From NCBI RefSeq assembly GCF_023701695.1, contig NZ_JAJOZC010000001.1:2294001-2358000 (forward strand): a stretch of 64,000 nucleotides of DNA. The letters run 5' to 3'. The position numbers and the translations under genes were made by a program. Below, piece after piece: positions 37,952 through 47,328 of the stretch. The notes beneath the pieces were generated by a model that was not told where the DNA came from, did not search any database, and saw only the letters and a list, made by a program, of their open reading frames with translations. This stretch comes from Streptomyces sp. RKAG290 (GTDB lineage: Bacteria; Actinomycetota; Actinomycetes; Streptomycetales; Streptomycetaceae). Position 1 is the stretch's first letter. Every line of letters starts with the position of its first letter.

Positions 37952-38356
37952 TCAGCGGTGTGCGCCGCCGGGGAGTCTCCGTACGGCTTCGGCGACCGCG
38001 GGGCGGTCCTGCTCGAGCCAGTCGACGGTGTCGCCCTCGCCGGGTCCGAGCCAGCGCAGCTCGTCGTGGTCCTGAAGCGGCGCGGGCTCACCGGAGACCA
38101 GACGCGCCGTCCATACCCGCAGCACATAGCCGGGCTTCAGCGGCCACTCACCGGGGATGCGCTCCAGCGGTTCCGTCTCGATGCCCAGCTCCTCACGGAG
38201 TTCGCGCACGAGTGCCTGCTCGCCGCTCTCCCCCGGCTCGACCTTGCCACCGGGCAGCTCCCAGCGGCCGGCCAGCTCGGGCGGGGCGCTGCGACGCGCG
38301 GCCAGCAGCCGGCCCCGGTCGTAGACGGCACCGGCCACCACCACGCGATCAGTCAT
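37952..38356 (-). CDS. NUDIX hydrolase (MutT-like)
   Basis: The 134-residue enzyme hydrolyses nucleoside diphosphates linked to another moiety. The Nudix box is complete: GGKVEPGESGEQALVRELREELGI has the GxxxxxE and REUxEExGU pattern. VVVAGAVYDRGRLLAARRS starts the fold, and RWELPGGK places it in the MutT/CTP pyrophosphohydrolase-like group. ATG 38356 is preferred over an upstream in-frame Met because homology begins there and CGGAG precedes it. The substrate, perhaps an oxidised or modified nucleotide, is uncertain. Confidence 0.9.
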   Translation of the reverse strand: MTDRVVVAGAVYDRGRLLAARRSAPPELAGRWELPGGKVEPGESGEQALVRELREELGIETEPLERIPGEWPLKPGYVLRVWTARLVSGEPAPLQDHDELRWLGPGEGDTVDWLEQDRPAVAEAVRRLPGGAHR

Positions 38357-38440
38357 GCTCCGGAGCGTAATGCCCGGCACGGGCACCCCGGATGGTGCGG
38401 GGCCCGGGCCGAGGAGGCGACGGCGGTCCGGCCCGGCGCA

Positions 38441-38623
38441 CTACGGTCGCGCGGTCTGCCCGATGCGCTCCACCCAGTAGAGCTGCTTGTGGCCGCGGTC
38501 CTGGAGTTTGTCGGCGGTCCGCTGGGCCTCGTCCTGCGTGGCGTACCTGCCCACGCGGTAGCGGTTGCCGTTGTCGTCCTGCCGTATCACCAGCCAAGGG
38601 AGCACGGCACCGCTCTCGCTCAT
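38441..38623 (-). CDS. SPOR-like small protein
   Basis: This 60-residue protein has the pattern WLVIRQDDNGNRYRVGRYATQDEAQR then KLQDRGHKQLYWVERIG, one short beta-alpha-beta repeat resembling a minimal SPOR domain. ATG 38623 has GGGAG 9 nt upstream; ATG 38641 also has a strong GGGGAGGGG site and would add six residues. It has no signal peptide, so peptidoglycan binding is not implied. It is 84 nt upstream of the NUDIX gene on the same strand. Confidence 0.78.
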   Translation of the reverse strand: MSESGAVLPWLVIRQDDNGNRYRVGRYATQDEAQRTADKLQDRGHKQLYWVERIGQTARP

Positions 38624-38798
38624 CGTGTCACTCCCGAGCATTGCGCCCCTCCCCTGAACGGCGTGCACGTCTCTAAGGATCCCCAGGAAACCGCAGTACG
38701 CATATGCCCGAGCGTACGCCTGACCTTCACGCAACGAATATGTAATTGCACAAAGAGGTACCGATCCGGCCAGGATCGGACCACCGCCGTGCAGCACT

Positions 38799-38830
38799 GA
38801 GGGGGCGCACCCGGACGGGTGCGCCCCCTC
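38799..38830 (-). terminator. Terminator of the NCS1 permease gene
   Basis: A 14-bp perfect stem (GAGGGGGCGCACCC with its complement) and 4-nt loop, 12 nt beyond the permease stop on the minus strand. Confidence 0.82.
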
Positions 38831-38842
38831 GAACGAGAGTCC

Positions 38843-40638
38843 CTACGCCGGGATCGCTCCCTCGCGCAGGGTCGGCATCGGCATGGGGACCGGACCGGCG
38901 GCCGGATCCTTGCGGCAGACGTCCCCGCACTCGGCGTCCAGCGAGCAGCAGAGCGAACAGATCGGCCCCGACTGCACGGGGCAGTCGGCGACGTCCGGGA
39001 GCTCGTAGGCCGTTTCGCAGACGGAGCAGGTGTGGGTGGCGGTGATGTCCGCGACCTCGACCCCGGGGCCGTTCACGGGGTTGGGCCGGGCCAGGTAGTA
39101 CTTCCCCTTCGTCGCCCAGGCGATCAGCGGACAGAGGGTCAGCGAAAGTCCGGCCGCGATGAAGGTCGAGAAGGCCTCCGCGTACACGCCGAACAGCCCG
39201 AAGAAGGCGAGGATCGAGACGGTCGAGGCAATGACCATCGCGCCGAATCCGGCCGGGTTCACCGCATACAGATAGGCCCGCTTGAACTCGATGTACGGGG
39301 GGCTCAGCCCGATCCGCTTGTTGATGACCAGGTCGGCGGCGACCGCGGCGATCCAGGCGATGCCGACGTTCGAGTAGAAGCCCAGCAGCTTGTTGAGGGC
39401 CGCGAACATGTTCATCTCCATCAGCGTCAGCGCGATGACGAGATTGAGGAAGATGTACCAGACCCGGCCGGGGTGACGGTGTGTGATCCGGGAGAAGAAG
39501 TTCGACCAGGACAGCGAGCCGCTGTAGGCGTTGGTCACATTGATCTTGATCTGCGACACGATCACGAAGAGCGCGGCGGCCGGCAGGGCGAAGGAGCCGA
39601 GCCACGGCTTCAGGGCCTCGATCTGCGGCGCGATCGGCTCCAGCGCATGCGTCTTGCCGACCGCTTCCAGGGCCACGAAGGCCAGCAGCGCGCCGCCGAG
39701 CTGCTTGGCCGCACCGATGATGACCCAGCCGGGCCCGGCGGCGAGGACCGCGAGGTTCCAACGGCGCTTGTTGGCCTCGGTCTTCGCCGGCATGAAGCGC
39801 AGGTAGTCGGCCTGTTCACCGATCTGCGCGATGAGCGAGAGCGCGACGCCGGTACCGAGCCCGAACCCGATCCAGGAGAATCCCGACCCCGCCCCTTCCG
39901 TACCGCCGAAGGAACCGAACGCTCCCCAGGCGTCCGGCGCCTCGAAGGCGAGGACGACGAAGGGCAGCACCAGGCCGATGAGCCAGACCGGCTGCGTCCA
40001 GGCCTGCACCTTGGCGAGCGCACCCATACCGCGGAAGACGATCGGGATGACGATCAGGGTGGTGACCAGATAACCCACCTGGACCGGCAGCCCGATGGCC
40101 TGGTGCATGGCCTGCGCCATGATCGAGCCTTCGAGGGCGAAGAAGATGAAGGTGAAGGACGCGTAGATCAGCGAGGTCAGCGTCGAACCGAAGTAGCCGA
40201 ATCCGGCGCCCCGGGTGATGAGGTCCATGTCCAGGCCGTACTTCGCGCAGGCCCGGGCGATGGGGATGCCGGTGAGGAAGATGATCGTCGCCGCCGCCAG
40301 GATCGAGGCGAAGCCGCTGGTGAAGCCGTAGGTGAAGACGATCGATGCGCCGATCGCGAAGTCGGCGAGGTAGGCGATCCCGCCGAGCGCGGTGCCCGCG
40401 ACCGTGGCGGGCGACCAGCGCCGGAAGGAGCGCGGGGCGTAGCGGAGCGAGTAGTCCTCGCGGCTCTCGTCGGCGGCGAGCTTCGCGTAACTGCGCCGTG
40501 GGGGCGGGACGCCGGCCCCGCCCTCCGGGGCACCGGCGACGTCCTGCGGGGCCCCGGGGACGAGGTCCGGCCCGGAGCCACGGCAGCGAGGTCCGACGCC
40601 GGGCCCCCGGCCGTCTTGGGTGTGACTGTGTCCGTCAT
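38843..40638 (-). CDS. NCS1-family cytosine/purine permease with Cys-rich tail, apparent N-terminal frameshift
   Basis: The product of about 598 residues is an NCS1 nucleobase:cation symporter with about 12 helices (GIAYLADFAIGASIVFTYGF; WNLAVLAAGPGWVIIGAAKQ; FVIVSQIKINVTNAYSGSL). The last 60 residues are Cys-rich (HTCSVCETAYEL, then CPVQSGPICSLCCSL, then CGDVC), suggesting metal or Fe-S binding. ATG 40638 has GGGAA 8 nt upstream and begins MTDTVTPKTAGG, but near 40550-40573 the frame slips by one; the rest (PDLVPGAPQDVAGAPEGG, RRSYAKLAADESR) reads in another frame. As given, the first in-frame ATG is 40228, which would remove the first helices. A gntR gene is 160 nt upstream. Confidence 0.85.
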
Positions 40639-40798
40639 CGGCGACTTCCCGTTCGTCAGTCCGGTGTGCGGGTTCGAACGGGAAGGTACGAGCAGGACAT
40701 GACAGGCCATCACGGGCGACGATTGCCCCGCTGTTACGTGATCCGGGCGGGCGTTAACTTGTCGTCACGGGCACCGGACGGGCGCCTCCGGGTATCGG

Positions 40799-41551
40799 TC
40801 ACCTGACAGGAAGGTGGTAGGCGATCCGGTAGCGGTCGGCGGGCACCACCACGTCGGCGGTCTCGACCGGCCTCCCCGACGCGTAATACGTGCGCTCGAT
40901 CACCATCACCACATGGCCCGGCACACCGCCGAGCGCCAGGAGCTCCTCCGCCAGCCCCGGGCGCGCGCCGACCTGTTCGGCCACATTGTCCACAACCACG
41001 TCGATGGCGGCCATCCGCTCGACCACCCCGCAGCCGCCCAGCGGGCCCTCCTCCGGCAGCATCACCGGCGTGCGTCCGGTGACCGCGAGGGTCTCCCACG
41101 AGGTGGAGAGCATCATCGGCTCGCCCGCCTCCCGGAAGACGTAGCGCGTGCGCATCACACGGTCGCCCGGCTCGATCCCGAGCCGTTCGGCGACCTCCGG
41201 GCTCGCCCCCTCCTGCTCGCTCCGGGACTCCCAGGTGCCGCGCGCCCCCTCCGCCGTCTGCTCCTGCCGGAACGGGCTGGCCCCGGCCTCCGACCGGAAG
41301 CCGGAACGGGCGATCCGGCGCGGGACCGGACGCTCGCGCACATACGTACCGGAGCCGGAGCGGCCCTCGACCAGCCCCTCGGCCATCAGCACCTTGCGCG
41401 CCTCCAGCGCGACGGTGTCCGAGACCCCGTACTCCTCGCGGATACGCGCCTGCGAAGGCAGGCGCGTATGCGGCGGCAGCGAACCGCTGACGATCTTCTC
41501 TCTCAGATCGCTCGCAACGCGCAGATAGGCGGGCTGCTCACCGAAAGTCAC
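40799..41551 (-). CDS. GntR/HutC-family transcriptional regulator
   Basis: The 250-residue regulator has an N-terminal winged helix (PAYLRVASDLREKIVSGSLPPHTRLPSQ; EEYGVSDTVALEARKVLMAEGLVEGRSGSGTYV) and a C-terminal UTRA effector domain (VMRTRYVFREAGEPMMLSTSWE; GHVVMVIERTYYASGRPVETADVVVPADRYRIAY). GTG 41551 has GGGGAG 6-7 nt upstream and gives MTFGEQPAYLRV; the longer frame start lacks a site. It precedes the NCS1 permease on the same strand and may regulate it. It is not DasR, although a dre-like site lies before the neighbouring chitinase. Confidence 0.92.
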   Translation of the reverse strand: MTFGEQPAYLRVASDLREKIVSGSLPPHTRLPSQARIREEYGVSDTVALEARKVLMAEGLVEGRSGSGTYVRERPVPRRIARSGFRSEAGASPFRQEQTAEGARGTWESRSEQEGASPEVAERLGIEPGDRVMRTRYVFREAGEPMMLSTSWETLAVTGRTPVMLPEEGPLGGCGVVERMAAIDVVVDNVAEQVGARPGLAEELLALGGVPGHVVMVIERTYYASGRPVETADVVVPADRYRIAYHLPVR

Positions 41552-41772
41552 AGGCCACTCCCCAAGAGGTTGCCAGAATGCAACACCCTCGCAACCGTCG
41601 GTTCCGGACCGCAAGCACAGGCCAGAGTTTCACTCGAAGTGATGATTCGTCACCGCCGCGTGCATACCCGCACCCTGAGCCACCACCAGCATTCCGGCCG
41701 CTTGCCGCCGGGTCGGCCGCCGCCTCCAGGAACGCCGCTCGCAGCCGGATCCGCCCGCCCCTTGACCCCATT

Positions 41773-41784
41773 TGGTCCAGACCA
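41773..41784 (+). promoter_or_regulatory. DasR-type (dre) site upstream of the chitinase
   Basis: TGGTCCAGACCA matches the core of the dre element (TGGTCYAGACCA) bound by the N-acetylglucosamine-responsive repressor DasR and resembles the known 12-bp chitinase-promoter repeat. It lies 64 nt before the chitinase start. The remainder of the gap 41552-41847 shows no other clear signal. Confidence 0.75.
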
Positions 41785-41847
41785 ATAACTTCCTCTCCAC
41801 ACAGCACGGCTCACGCACCTCTCAGCACACGCACAGGAACGGGCCTC

Positions 41848-43254
41848 ATGCGTCGAAGAACCCTGTCCAAACTGGCCATTGCCGCCTGCGCCTTCTCGCT
41901 GGCAGCAGCCGTCACCCCCGCCGCCAACGCCTCCGCCGGACACGGCAGGGACCAGGGCGACGGCCACGGGGGAAGCAGTCATCACACCGCCGCTCCCGCC
42001 TACAAGCGGGTCGGCTACTTCACCCAGTGGGGCGTCTACGGGCGCGACTTCCAGGTCAAGGACCTGGAGACGAGCGGCACGGCGGCCAAGCTCACCCACG
42101 TCAACTACTCCTTCGGCAACGTCAGCGCCGACGGCAAGTGCTTCACCGGCAACGTGCCCGGCGAGGCCGACGCCTGGGCGGACTACGTCCGCCCGCTGGA
42201 CGCCGCAGGTTCGGTGGACGGCGTGGCCGACACCGACACCCAGGCCCTCGCGGGCAACTTCAACCAGCTGCGCGAGCTCAAGGCCGCACACCCCGGCCTC
42301 AAGGTGATGATCTCGCTGGGCGGTTGGAGCTGGTCCACCCACTTCTCGGACGCGGCCCGCACCGCGGCCTCCCGCAAGGCCTTCGTCTCCTCCTGCATCG
42401 ACCTGTACATCAAGGGCAACCTGCCGGTGGACGGGGCGCGCGGCGGCGAGGGTGCCGCGGCCGGTCTCTTCGACGGTGTCGACATCGACTGGGAGTGGCC
42501 GGGATCCGCCGGTGACACCGACACGGTGTACCGCCCCGAGGACAAGCGGAACTTCACCGCCCTGGTGCACGAGTTCCGCACCCAGCTCGACGCCTACGCG
42601 AAGAGCAGCGCCGCGTCCCGCAAGGGTCAGCAGGGCAGGAAGCACGGCTCGAAGCCCAAGCACTACGACCTCTCCGCGTTCGTCCCCGCCTCCCCCGAGA
42701 AGATCGACGCGGGCTTCGACGTCCCGCGCATCATGCGGGACTTCGACTTCGTGAACCTCCAGGGTTACGACTTCCACGTCTCGGGCGAGACGACCACCGC
42801 CCAGCAGTCCGCGCTGTACGCGAAGGGCGACTTCAGCGGCGACCAGACCGTGCGCGACTGGCTGAAACGCGGTGCCCCGGCCCGCAAGCTGGTGTTGGGC
42901 ATGCCGTTCTACGGCCAGGGCTGGACCGGGGTGACCGGTGGCGGCGACGGTCTGGGACAGCCGGCCGCGGCACCCGCCCCCGCCACCTGGGCGGCCGGCT
43001 ACGAGGACTACAAGGCCCTCAAGAAACTGGCCGAATCCGGTACGTACAAGGTCCATCGCAACGTCCGGGACGGCAGCGCCTGGCTGTTCGACGGCACCAC
43101 CCTGTGGACCTACGACGATCCGCAGGTCCTGCGCACCAAGACCACCTACATCCGCGACCACCGGCTCGGCGGCGCGATGTTCTGGTCGCTGGACGGGGAC
43201 ACCGACGACGGCGAGCTGATGACCGCCGTCGACCGCGGGCTCTCCCGGCGGTAG
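41848..43254 (+). CDS. Secreted GH18 chitinase
   Basis: The 468-residue secreted enzyme has a signal peptide (MRRRTLSKLAIAACAFSLAA, cleavage near ANA at 33) and a His/Gly-rich linker. The GH18 barrel shows VGYFTQWGVYGRDF, VMISLGGWSWSTHF, the catalytic FDGVDIDWEWP with acid Glu 216, MRDFDFVNLQGYDF, LVLGMPFYGQGW and a closing GAMFWSLDGD. No carbohydrate-binding module is present. AGGAAC precedes the ATG at 41848. The dre-like site upstream implies DasR control by chitin breakdown products. Confidence 0.95.
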   Translation: MRRRTLSKLAIAACAFSLAAAVTPAANASAGHGRDQGDGHGGSSHHTAAPAYKRVGYFTQWGVYGRDFQVKDLETSGTAAKLTHVNYSFGNVSADGKCFTGNVPGEADAWADYVRPLDAAGSVDGVADTDTQALAGNFNQLRELKAAHPGLKVMISLGGWSWSTHFSDAARTAASRKAFVSSCIDLYIKGNLPVDGARGGEGAAAGLFDGVDIDWEWPGSAGDTDTVYRPEDKRNFTALVHEFRTQLDAYAKSSAASRKGQQGRKHGSKPKHYDLSAFVPASPEKIDAGFDVPRIMRDFDFVNLQGYDFHVSGETTTAQQSALYAKGDFSGDQTVRDWLKRGAPARKLVLGMPFYGQGWTGVTGGGDGLGQPAAAPAPATWAAGYEDYKALKKLAESGTYKVHRNVRDGSAWLFDGTTLWTYDDPQVLRTKTTYIRDHRLGGAMFWSLDGDTDDGELMTAVDRGLSRR

Positions 43255-43264
43255 TGACTCCCGG

Positions 43265-43300
43265 GCCCGGGGCGGCTGCGTCGGCGCAGCCGCCCCGGGC
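43265..43300 (+). terminator. Terminator of the chitinase gene
   Basis: A 16-bp perfect GC stem (GCCCGGGGCGGCTGCG with its complement) and TCGG loop, 10 nt after the chitinase stop. Confidence 0.85.
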
Positions 43301-43329
43301 TCCCGCCGCCTCCTGGCATGCTGGCCGCC

Positions 43330-44427
43330 ATGGCCACATACCACTGCCCGCAGGACGGGACCCTCGCCGAGACGACCTCGCTGACCTGGTGCTGTCCGGT
43401 CTGCCGAGGCCCCTGGGACCTCGACTTCGAGAGCGCGGGCCCCCTCCGTCCCGACGCCCTGTCCGGGCGGGTCAACTCCCTGTGGCGCTACGAGGAGGTG
43501 CTGCCGCTCTCGTCCCCCGTGACCACCCTCGGCGAGGGCCGCACCCCGCTCGTTCCGCTGACCGGCACGGTCTCGGCCAAGCTCGACTTCCTCATGCCGA
43601 CGCTCTCCTTCAAGGACCGCGGCGCCGTGATGCTCGCCGAACTGGCCCGTCGGCTCTCACCCGGGCGCGTCGTGGCGGACAGCAGCGGCAACGCGGGCAC
43701 GGCCGTCGCGGCCTACTGCGCCCGCGCCGCGCTCCCCTGCACGGTGTACGTCCCCGAAGGCACGTCCCCGAAGAAGACCGAGCAGATCCGGGCCCATGGA
43801 GCCCGGCTGGAAATCGTTCCCGGGGGCCGCGAGTCGACCGCAATGGCCGCCCGTGCCGCCGCCGACGAGCCCGGCACGTTCTACGCCTCGCACGTCTTCA
43901 ACCCGTACTTCCTGCACGGCACGAAGACCTACGTGTACGAGTTGTGGGAGGACCTCGGCGGCAGGCTCCCCGACGCGATCGCCGTGCCGGTCGGCAACGG
44001 CACCCTGCTCCTCGGCGCGGCGCTGGCCACCGCGGAACTCCACGCCCAGGGCCTGATCGACACCCGCCCCGCCCTGGTCGCGGTGCAGGCCGAGGCGGTC
44101 TCCCCACTGGCCGCCGCCTTCCACGCCGGGGCGCAGGACCTCCTCGAAGCCCCGGCCGGCCCGGCGTCCCCGACCCTCGCGGAGGGCATCGCCATCCCGC
44201 GCCCGCCGCGAGCCAGGGCGATCCTGGCGGCGGTGCGCGAGTCGGGCGGCACCTTCCTGACGGTGACCGAGGACCAGATCCGCTCAGCCCAGCTGGACCT
44301 GGCCGCCCGCGGCTTCTACGTGGAGACGACCGGGGTCGCCTGCTGGGCCGCGGTGGGCGGCTGGACGGACCGAAGCGTCGTCGTACCGCTGTGCGGCGCG
44401 GGGCTCAAGACGGGGCTGGCGGGGTGA
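43330..44427 (+). CDS. Threonine synthase-like PLP-dependent enzyme
   Basis: The 365-residue fold-type-II enzyme has an N-terminal Cys4 zinc-ribbon-like region (YHCPQDGTLA, WCCPVCRGPWDL), PLP Lys 95 in LSFKDRGAVM, SSGNAGTAVAAYCA for phosphate contact, and GNGTLLLGAALA near the cofactor phosphate. These fit threonine synthase or a threonine synthase-like lyase. ATG 43330 is chosen (MATYHCPQDG); ATG 43318 would add four residues. It follows the chitinase terminator and stands alone. Whether it makes threonine is unproven, since biosynthetic thrC normally lies with hom and thrB. Confidence 0.85.
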   Translation: MATYHCPQDGTLAETTSLTWCCPVCRGPWDLDFESAGPLRPDALSGRVNSLWRYEEVLPLSSPVTTLGEGRTPLVPLTGTVSAKLDFLMPTLSFKDRGAVMLAELARRLSPGRVVADSSGNAGTAVAAYCARAALPCTVYVPEGTSPKKTEQIRAHGARLEIVPGGRESTAMAARAAADEPGTFYASHVFNPYFLHGTKTYVYELWEDLGGRLPDAIAVPVGNGTLLLGAALATAELHAQGLIDTRPALVAVQAEAVSPLAAAFHAGAQDLLEAPAGPASPTLAEGIAIPRPPRARAILAAVRESGGTFLTVTEDQIRSAQLDLAARGFYVETTGVACWAAVGGWTDRSVVVPLCGAGLKTGLAG

Positions 44428-44447
44428 GGCGGGGGCGCCGACCGCAG

Positions 44448-44485
44448 GCGGGCGCTCGCGGGGCGCGGCGGGCGCTCGCGGGGCG
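44448..44485. repeat. GC-rich direct repeat with 20-bp period
   Basis: GCGGGCGCTCGCGGGGCG occurs at 44448-44465 and 44468-44485, with a decayed third copy to about 44505, in the 243-nt gap between the PLP enzyme and GH65 genes. No gene is seen in the gap. Confidence 0.5.
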
Positions 44486-44670
44486 AGGCGGGGGCTCGCG
44501 GGCTGAGGCAGGCGGTTCGCCGACCGCAGGCGAGGGGCCGGGCCTACCGGCCGCAGGCGGCACACCGCCGCACGCGACCTACGCGCCCCAGCCCGCACCC
44601 TTCCCCGAGTCAGCCGTTCACCCGCGCGCCGTGCGCCGCCGCGTGACGGTCGCGTCCCTACGTTCGTACC

Positions 44671-47328
44671 GTGAGCCTCTCGCGCATCTCTCGCATCTCT
44701 CTCCTCACGTCGCTGGTCGCGTGCGCCTTGGTCGCGTCCCTGCCGCCCCTCTCGTACGCCTCGCATGACTCCCACGCCTCGCGCGCCTCGGAGCAGGCCG
44801 CGCCCGCTCCTGCCCGCGCGGTGGCATGCGGCCGGGACACCGATCCTGCCTGGGCACCGACGTCCACCACTTACGGTGAGGCCAACGGCTACGACCCCTA
44901 TGTCGGCAACGGCTACCTGGGCCACCGGGTACCAGCCGCGGGCGCCGGATACGCGGAGCCGGGTGAGAAGACCGGCTGGCCGCTGTTCACCCCGCGCTAC
45001 GACGGGGCCTTCGTGTCCGGGCTCTTCGGCCGCGACCCGGACCTCGCGGCCGGCCGGGAGGTGGCCGCCGCGCTGCCGAGCTGGACCAGCCTCGACGTGC
45101 GGGTGGGCAGCGAGACGTACGGGTCCGCCACGCCTGCGGGCCGGATCTCCCGGTACCGGCAGACGGTGTTCCTGCGCTGCGGGCTGGTGCGCACGTCACT
45201 GCGCTGGACGACCGCCGACGGCCGCGCGACCGACCTGACGTACGAGGTGCTGGCGGACCGCGCCGAAGTGCACACCGGCGCCGTACGGCTGCGCATGACC
45301 CCGCACTGGAGCGGCACGGCGACGGTCACCGGCAGGCTCGACCCGCGCGGCGCGCGCCGGATCGCACTCGACGAGGACGGTACGTTCCGCACGCGGGGCA
45401 CCGGTACGGCGGGCGCGATCGTCCAGACGGTACGCCCGGCCCCCGGCATCGCGCGCCCGGCCGCCGCCCCGAGCGCGCATCCGGCCCGGTTGAGCGCCGG
45501 GCGCACGTATACGTTCGAGAAGTACGTGGGGGTCGACACCGCGCTCACCTCACGCGCTCCGCGCACCACCGCTCGCGAGGCGTCCCGGCGCGCGGCACGG
45601 CTCGGCTGGTCCGCCGTCCTGGCCGAGAACGCCGCGGCCTGGCGCCGGGACTGGACCGCGGACGTCCTGGTGCCGGGCGACCCCGAGCTGCAGAAGTGGC
45701 TGCGCTCCGCGCAGTACGGACTGCTCGCCGCCACCCGTACCGGCTCCCGCGACAGCATCGCTCCGGCGGGGCTGACCAGCGACAACTACGCGGGCATGGT
45801 GTTCTGGGACGCCGAGACCTGGATGTTCCCCGGGCTGCTCGCCACCCGTCCCGAGCTGGCTCGCTCGGTGGTCGAGTACCGCTACCGCACCCGCGGCCAG
45901 GCCCGTACCAACGCCGAGAAGCTGGGCTTCCAGGGGCTGTTCTACCCGTGGACGAGCGCGAGCAAGGGCAACCTCTGGTCCGAGTGCCAGAGCTGGAACC
46001 CCCCGCACTGCGTCACCCAGAACCACCTCCAGGGTGATGTCTCGCTGGCCGTCTGGCAGTACTACCTGGCCACCGGGGACCGCGACTGGCTGGCCGGACA
46101 CGGCTGGCAACTACTGGAAGGGATCGCCGAGTTCTGGGCCTCGCGCGCCACCGCGAACGACGACGGCAGCTACTCGGTGAAGGAGGTGGCGGGTCCCGAC
46201 GAGTACAGCAACGGCGTGACGGACGGGGTGTTCACCAATGCCGTCGCCGCCACCGCCCTGCGCAACGCCACCCGCGCGGCGCGGCTGCTCGGGCACCACG
46301 CTCCGGCAGAGTGGACGCGGGTCGCGGACGGCCTGCGCATCCCGTACGACCCGGCGCGAAAGCTCTTCCTCCAGTACGCGGGCTACGACGGATCGACGAT
46401 CAAGCAGGCCGACACGGTGCTGCTGATCTATCCCCTGGAGTGGCCGATGGAGCAGGGCGCGGCGGCCGCCACGCTCGACTACTACGCGGCACACACCGAT
46501 CCGGACGGCCCGGCGATGACGGATTCGGTCCACGCGATCGACGCGGCCACGATCGGGGAACCGGGCTGTGCCGCGTACACCTATCTGCAGCGCGCGGTGC
46601 GCCCGTTCATTCGCGGGCCGTACGCGCTCTTCAGCGAAGCGCGGGGCGCGAAGGCGGGCGCGCAGGACCCGCTGTCGGGTTTTCCCGCCGAGGACTTCCT
46701 CACCGGCAAGGGCGGATTCCTCCAGGTGTTCACGCACGGGCTGACGGGGCTGCGGCTGCGGGAGGACGGGGTGCGGCTGGACCCGATGCTGCCGCCGCAG
46801 CTGCGCGAGGGCGTCACGCTGACGGGACTGCGCTACCAGGGGCGTACGTACGACATCGCGATCGGCCCCCGGACGACGGAGGTCCGGCTGACCTCGGGCG
46901 CCCCGTTCACGCTCCGCACGCCGGCCGGGCCGCGTCTGCTGTCCACCTCGCTCACCCTCCCCACGCGTCGCCCTGACCTCGCCCCGACCACCGACGCGTC
47001 CCGCTGCCGCCCGGCGACGGCCACCTCCGAGATCCCAGGCCTGTACGCGGCCGCGGCGGTGGACGGCAGCCCGGCGACCGCCTGGTCCCCGGACAGGACG
47101 ACAGGGACGCTGACCGTGGACCTGGGGCGGACGGCGGCGGTGACTGCGGTCGCGCCCGAGTGGACGGACACCCCTCCCGCCTCGTACCGGCTGGAGACCT
47201 CGACCGACGGCCGGCGCTGGCAGCCGTTCCGGGCAGGGGCGGCGGCCCGCGAGGTGCGGGTGACGGTCAGGTCGTCGTCTTCGGACGAGCCCACAGGCGT
47301 ACGGGAGTTGAGGGTCACCCAGCCGTAG
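44671..47328 (+). CDS. Secreted glycoside hydrolase family 65-like protein with C-terminal discoidin-like domain
   Basis: The 885-residue protein has a signal peptide (ISLLTSLVACALVASLPPLSYA), a GH65 N-terminal beta-sandwich (NGYDPYVGNGYLGHRVP), an (alpha/alpha)6 catalytic barrel with FWDAETWMFPGLLATRPE, and the acid Glu 511 in KEVAGPDEYSNGVTDG. The C-terminal 120 residues look like an F5/8-type carbohydrate-binding domain (AAAAVDGSPATAWSPD; TGTLTVDLGR). Secreted acid trehalase is the closest named activity, but kojibiose- or nigerose-type glycosidases share these motifs. GTG 44671 is used; no clear ribosome-binding site is visible. Confidence 0.88.
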   Translation: MSLSRISRISLLTSLVACALVASLPPLSYASHDSHASRASEQAAPAPARAVACGRDTDPAWAPTSTTYGEANGYDPYVGNGYLGHRVPAAGAGYAEPGEKTGWPLFTPRYDGAFVSGLFGRDPDLAAGREVAAALPSWTSLDVRVGSETYGSATPAGRISRYRQTVFLRCGLVRTSLRWTTADGRATDLTYEVLADRAEVHTGAVRLRMTPHWSGTATVTGRLDPRGARRIALDEDGTFRTRGTGTAGAIVQTVRPAPGIARPAAAPSAHPARLSAGRTYTFEKYVGVDTALTSRAPRTTAREASRRAARLGWSAVLAENAAAWRRDWTADVLVPGDPELQKWLRSAQYGLLAATRTGSRDSIAPAGLTSDNYAGMVFWDAETWMFPGLLATRPELARSVVEYRYRTRGQARTNAEKLGFQGLFYPWTSASKGNLWSECQSWNPPHCVTQNHLQGDVSLAVWQYYLATGDRDWLAGHGWQLLEGIAEFWASRATANDDGSYSVKEVAGPDEYSNGVTDGVFTNAVAATALRNATRAARLLGHHAPAEWTRVADGLRIPYDPARKLFLQYAGYDGSTIKQADTVLLIYPLEWPMEQGAAAATLDYYAAHTDPDGPAMTDSVHAIDAATIGEPGCAAYTYLQRAVRPFIRGPYALFSEARGAKAGAQDPLSGFPAEDFLTGKGGFLQVFTHGLTGLRLREDGVRLDPMLPPQLREGVTLTGLRYQGRTYDIAIGPRTTEVRLTSGAPFTLRTPAGPRLLSTSLTLPTRRPDLAPTTDASRCRPATATSEIPGLYAAAAVDGSPATAWSPDRTTGTLTVDLGRTAAVTAVAPEWTDTPPASYRLETSTDGRRWQPFRAGAAAREVRVTVRSSSSDEPTGVRELRVTQP

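Noticed and set aside
40799..41551. GntR regulator as DasR, because of the nearby dre-like site
   Set aside because: Its N-terminus and effector domain differ from DasR as I know it, and DasR is usually encoded apart from chitinases.
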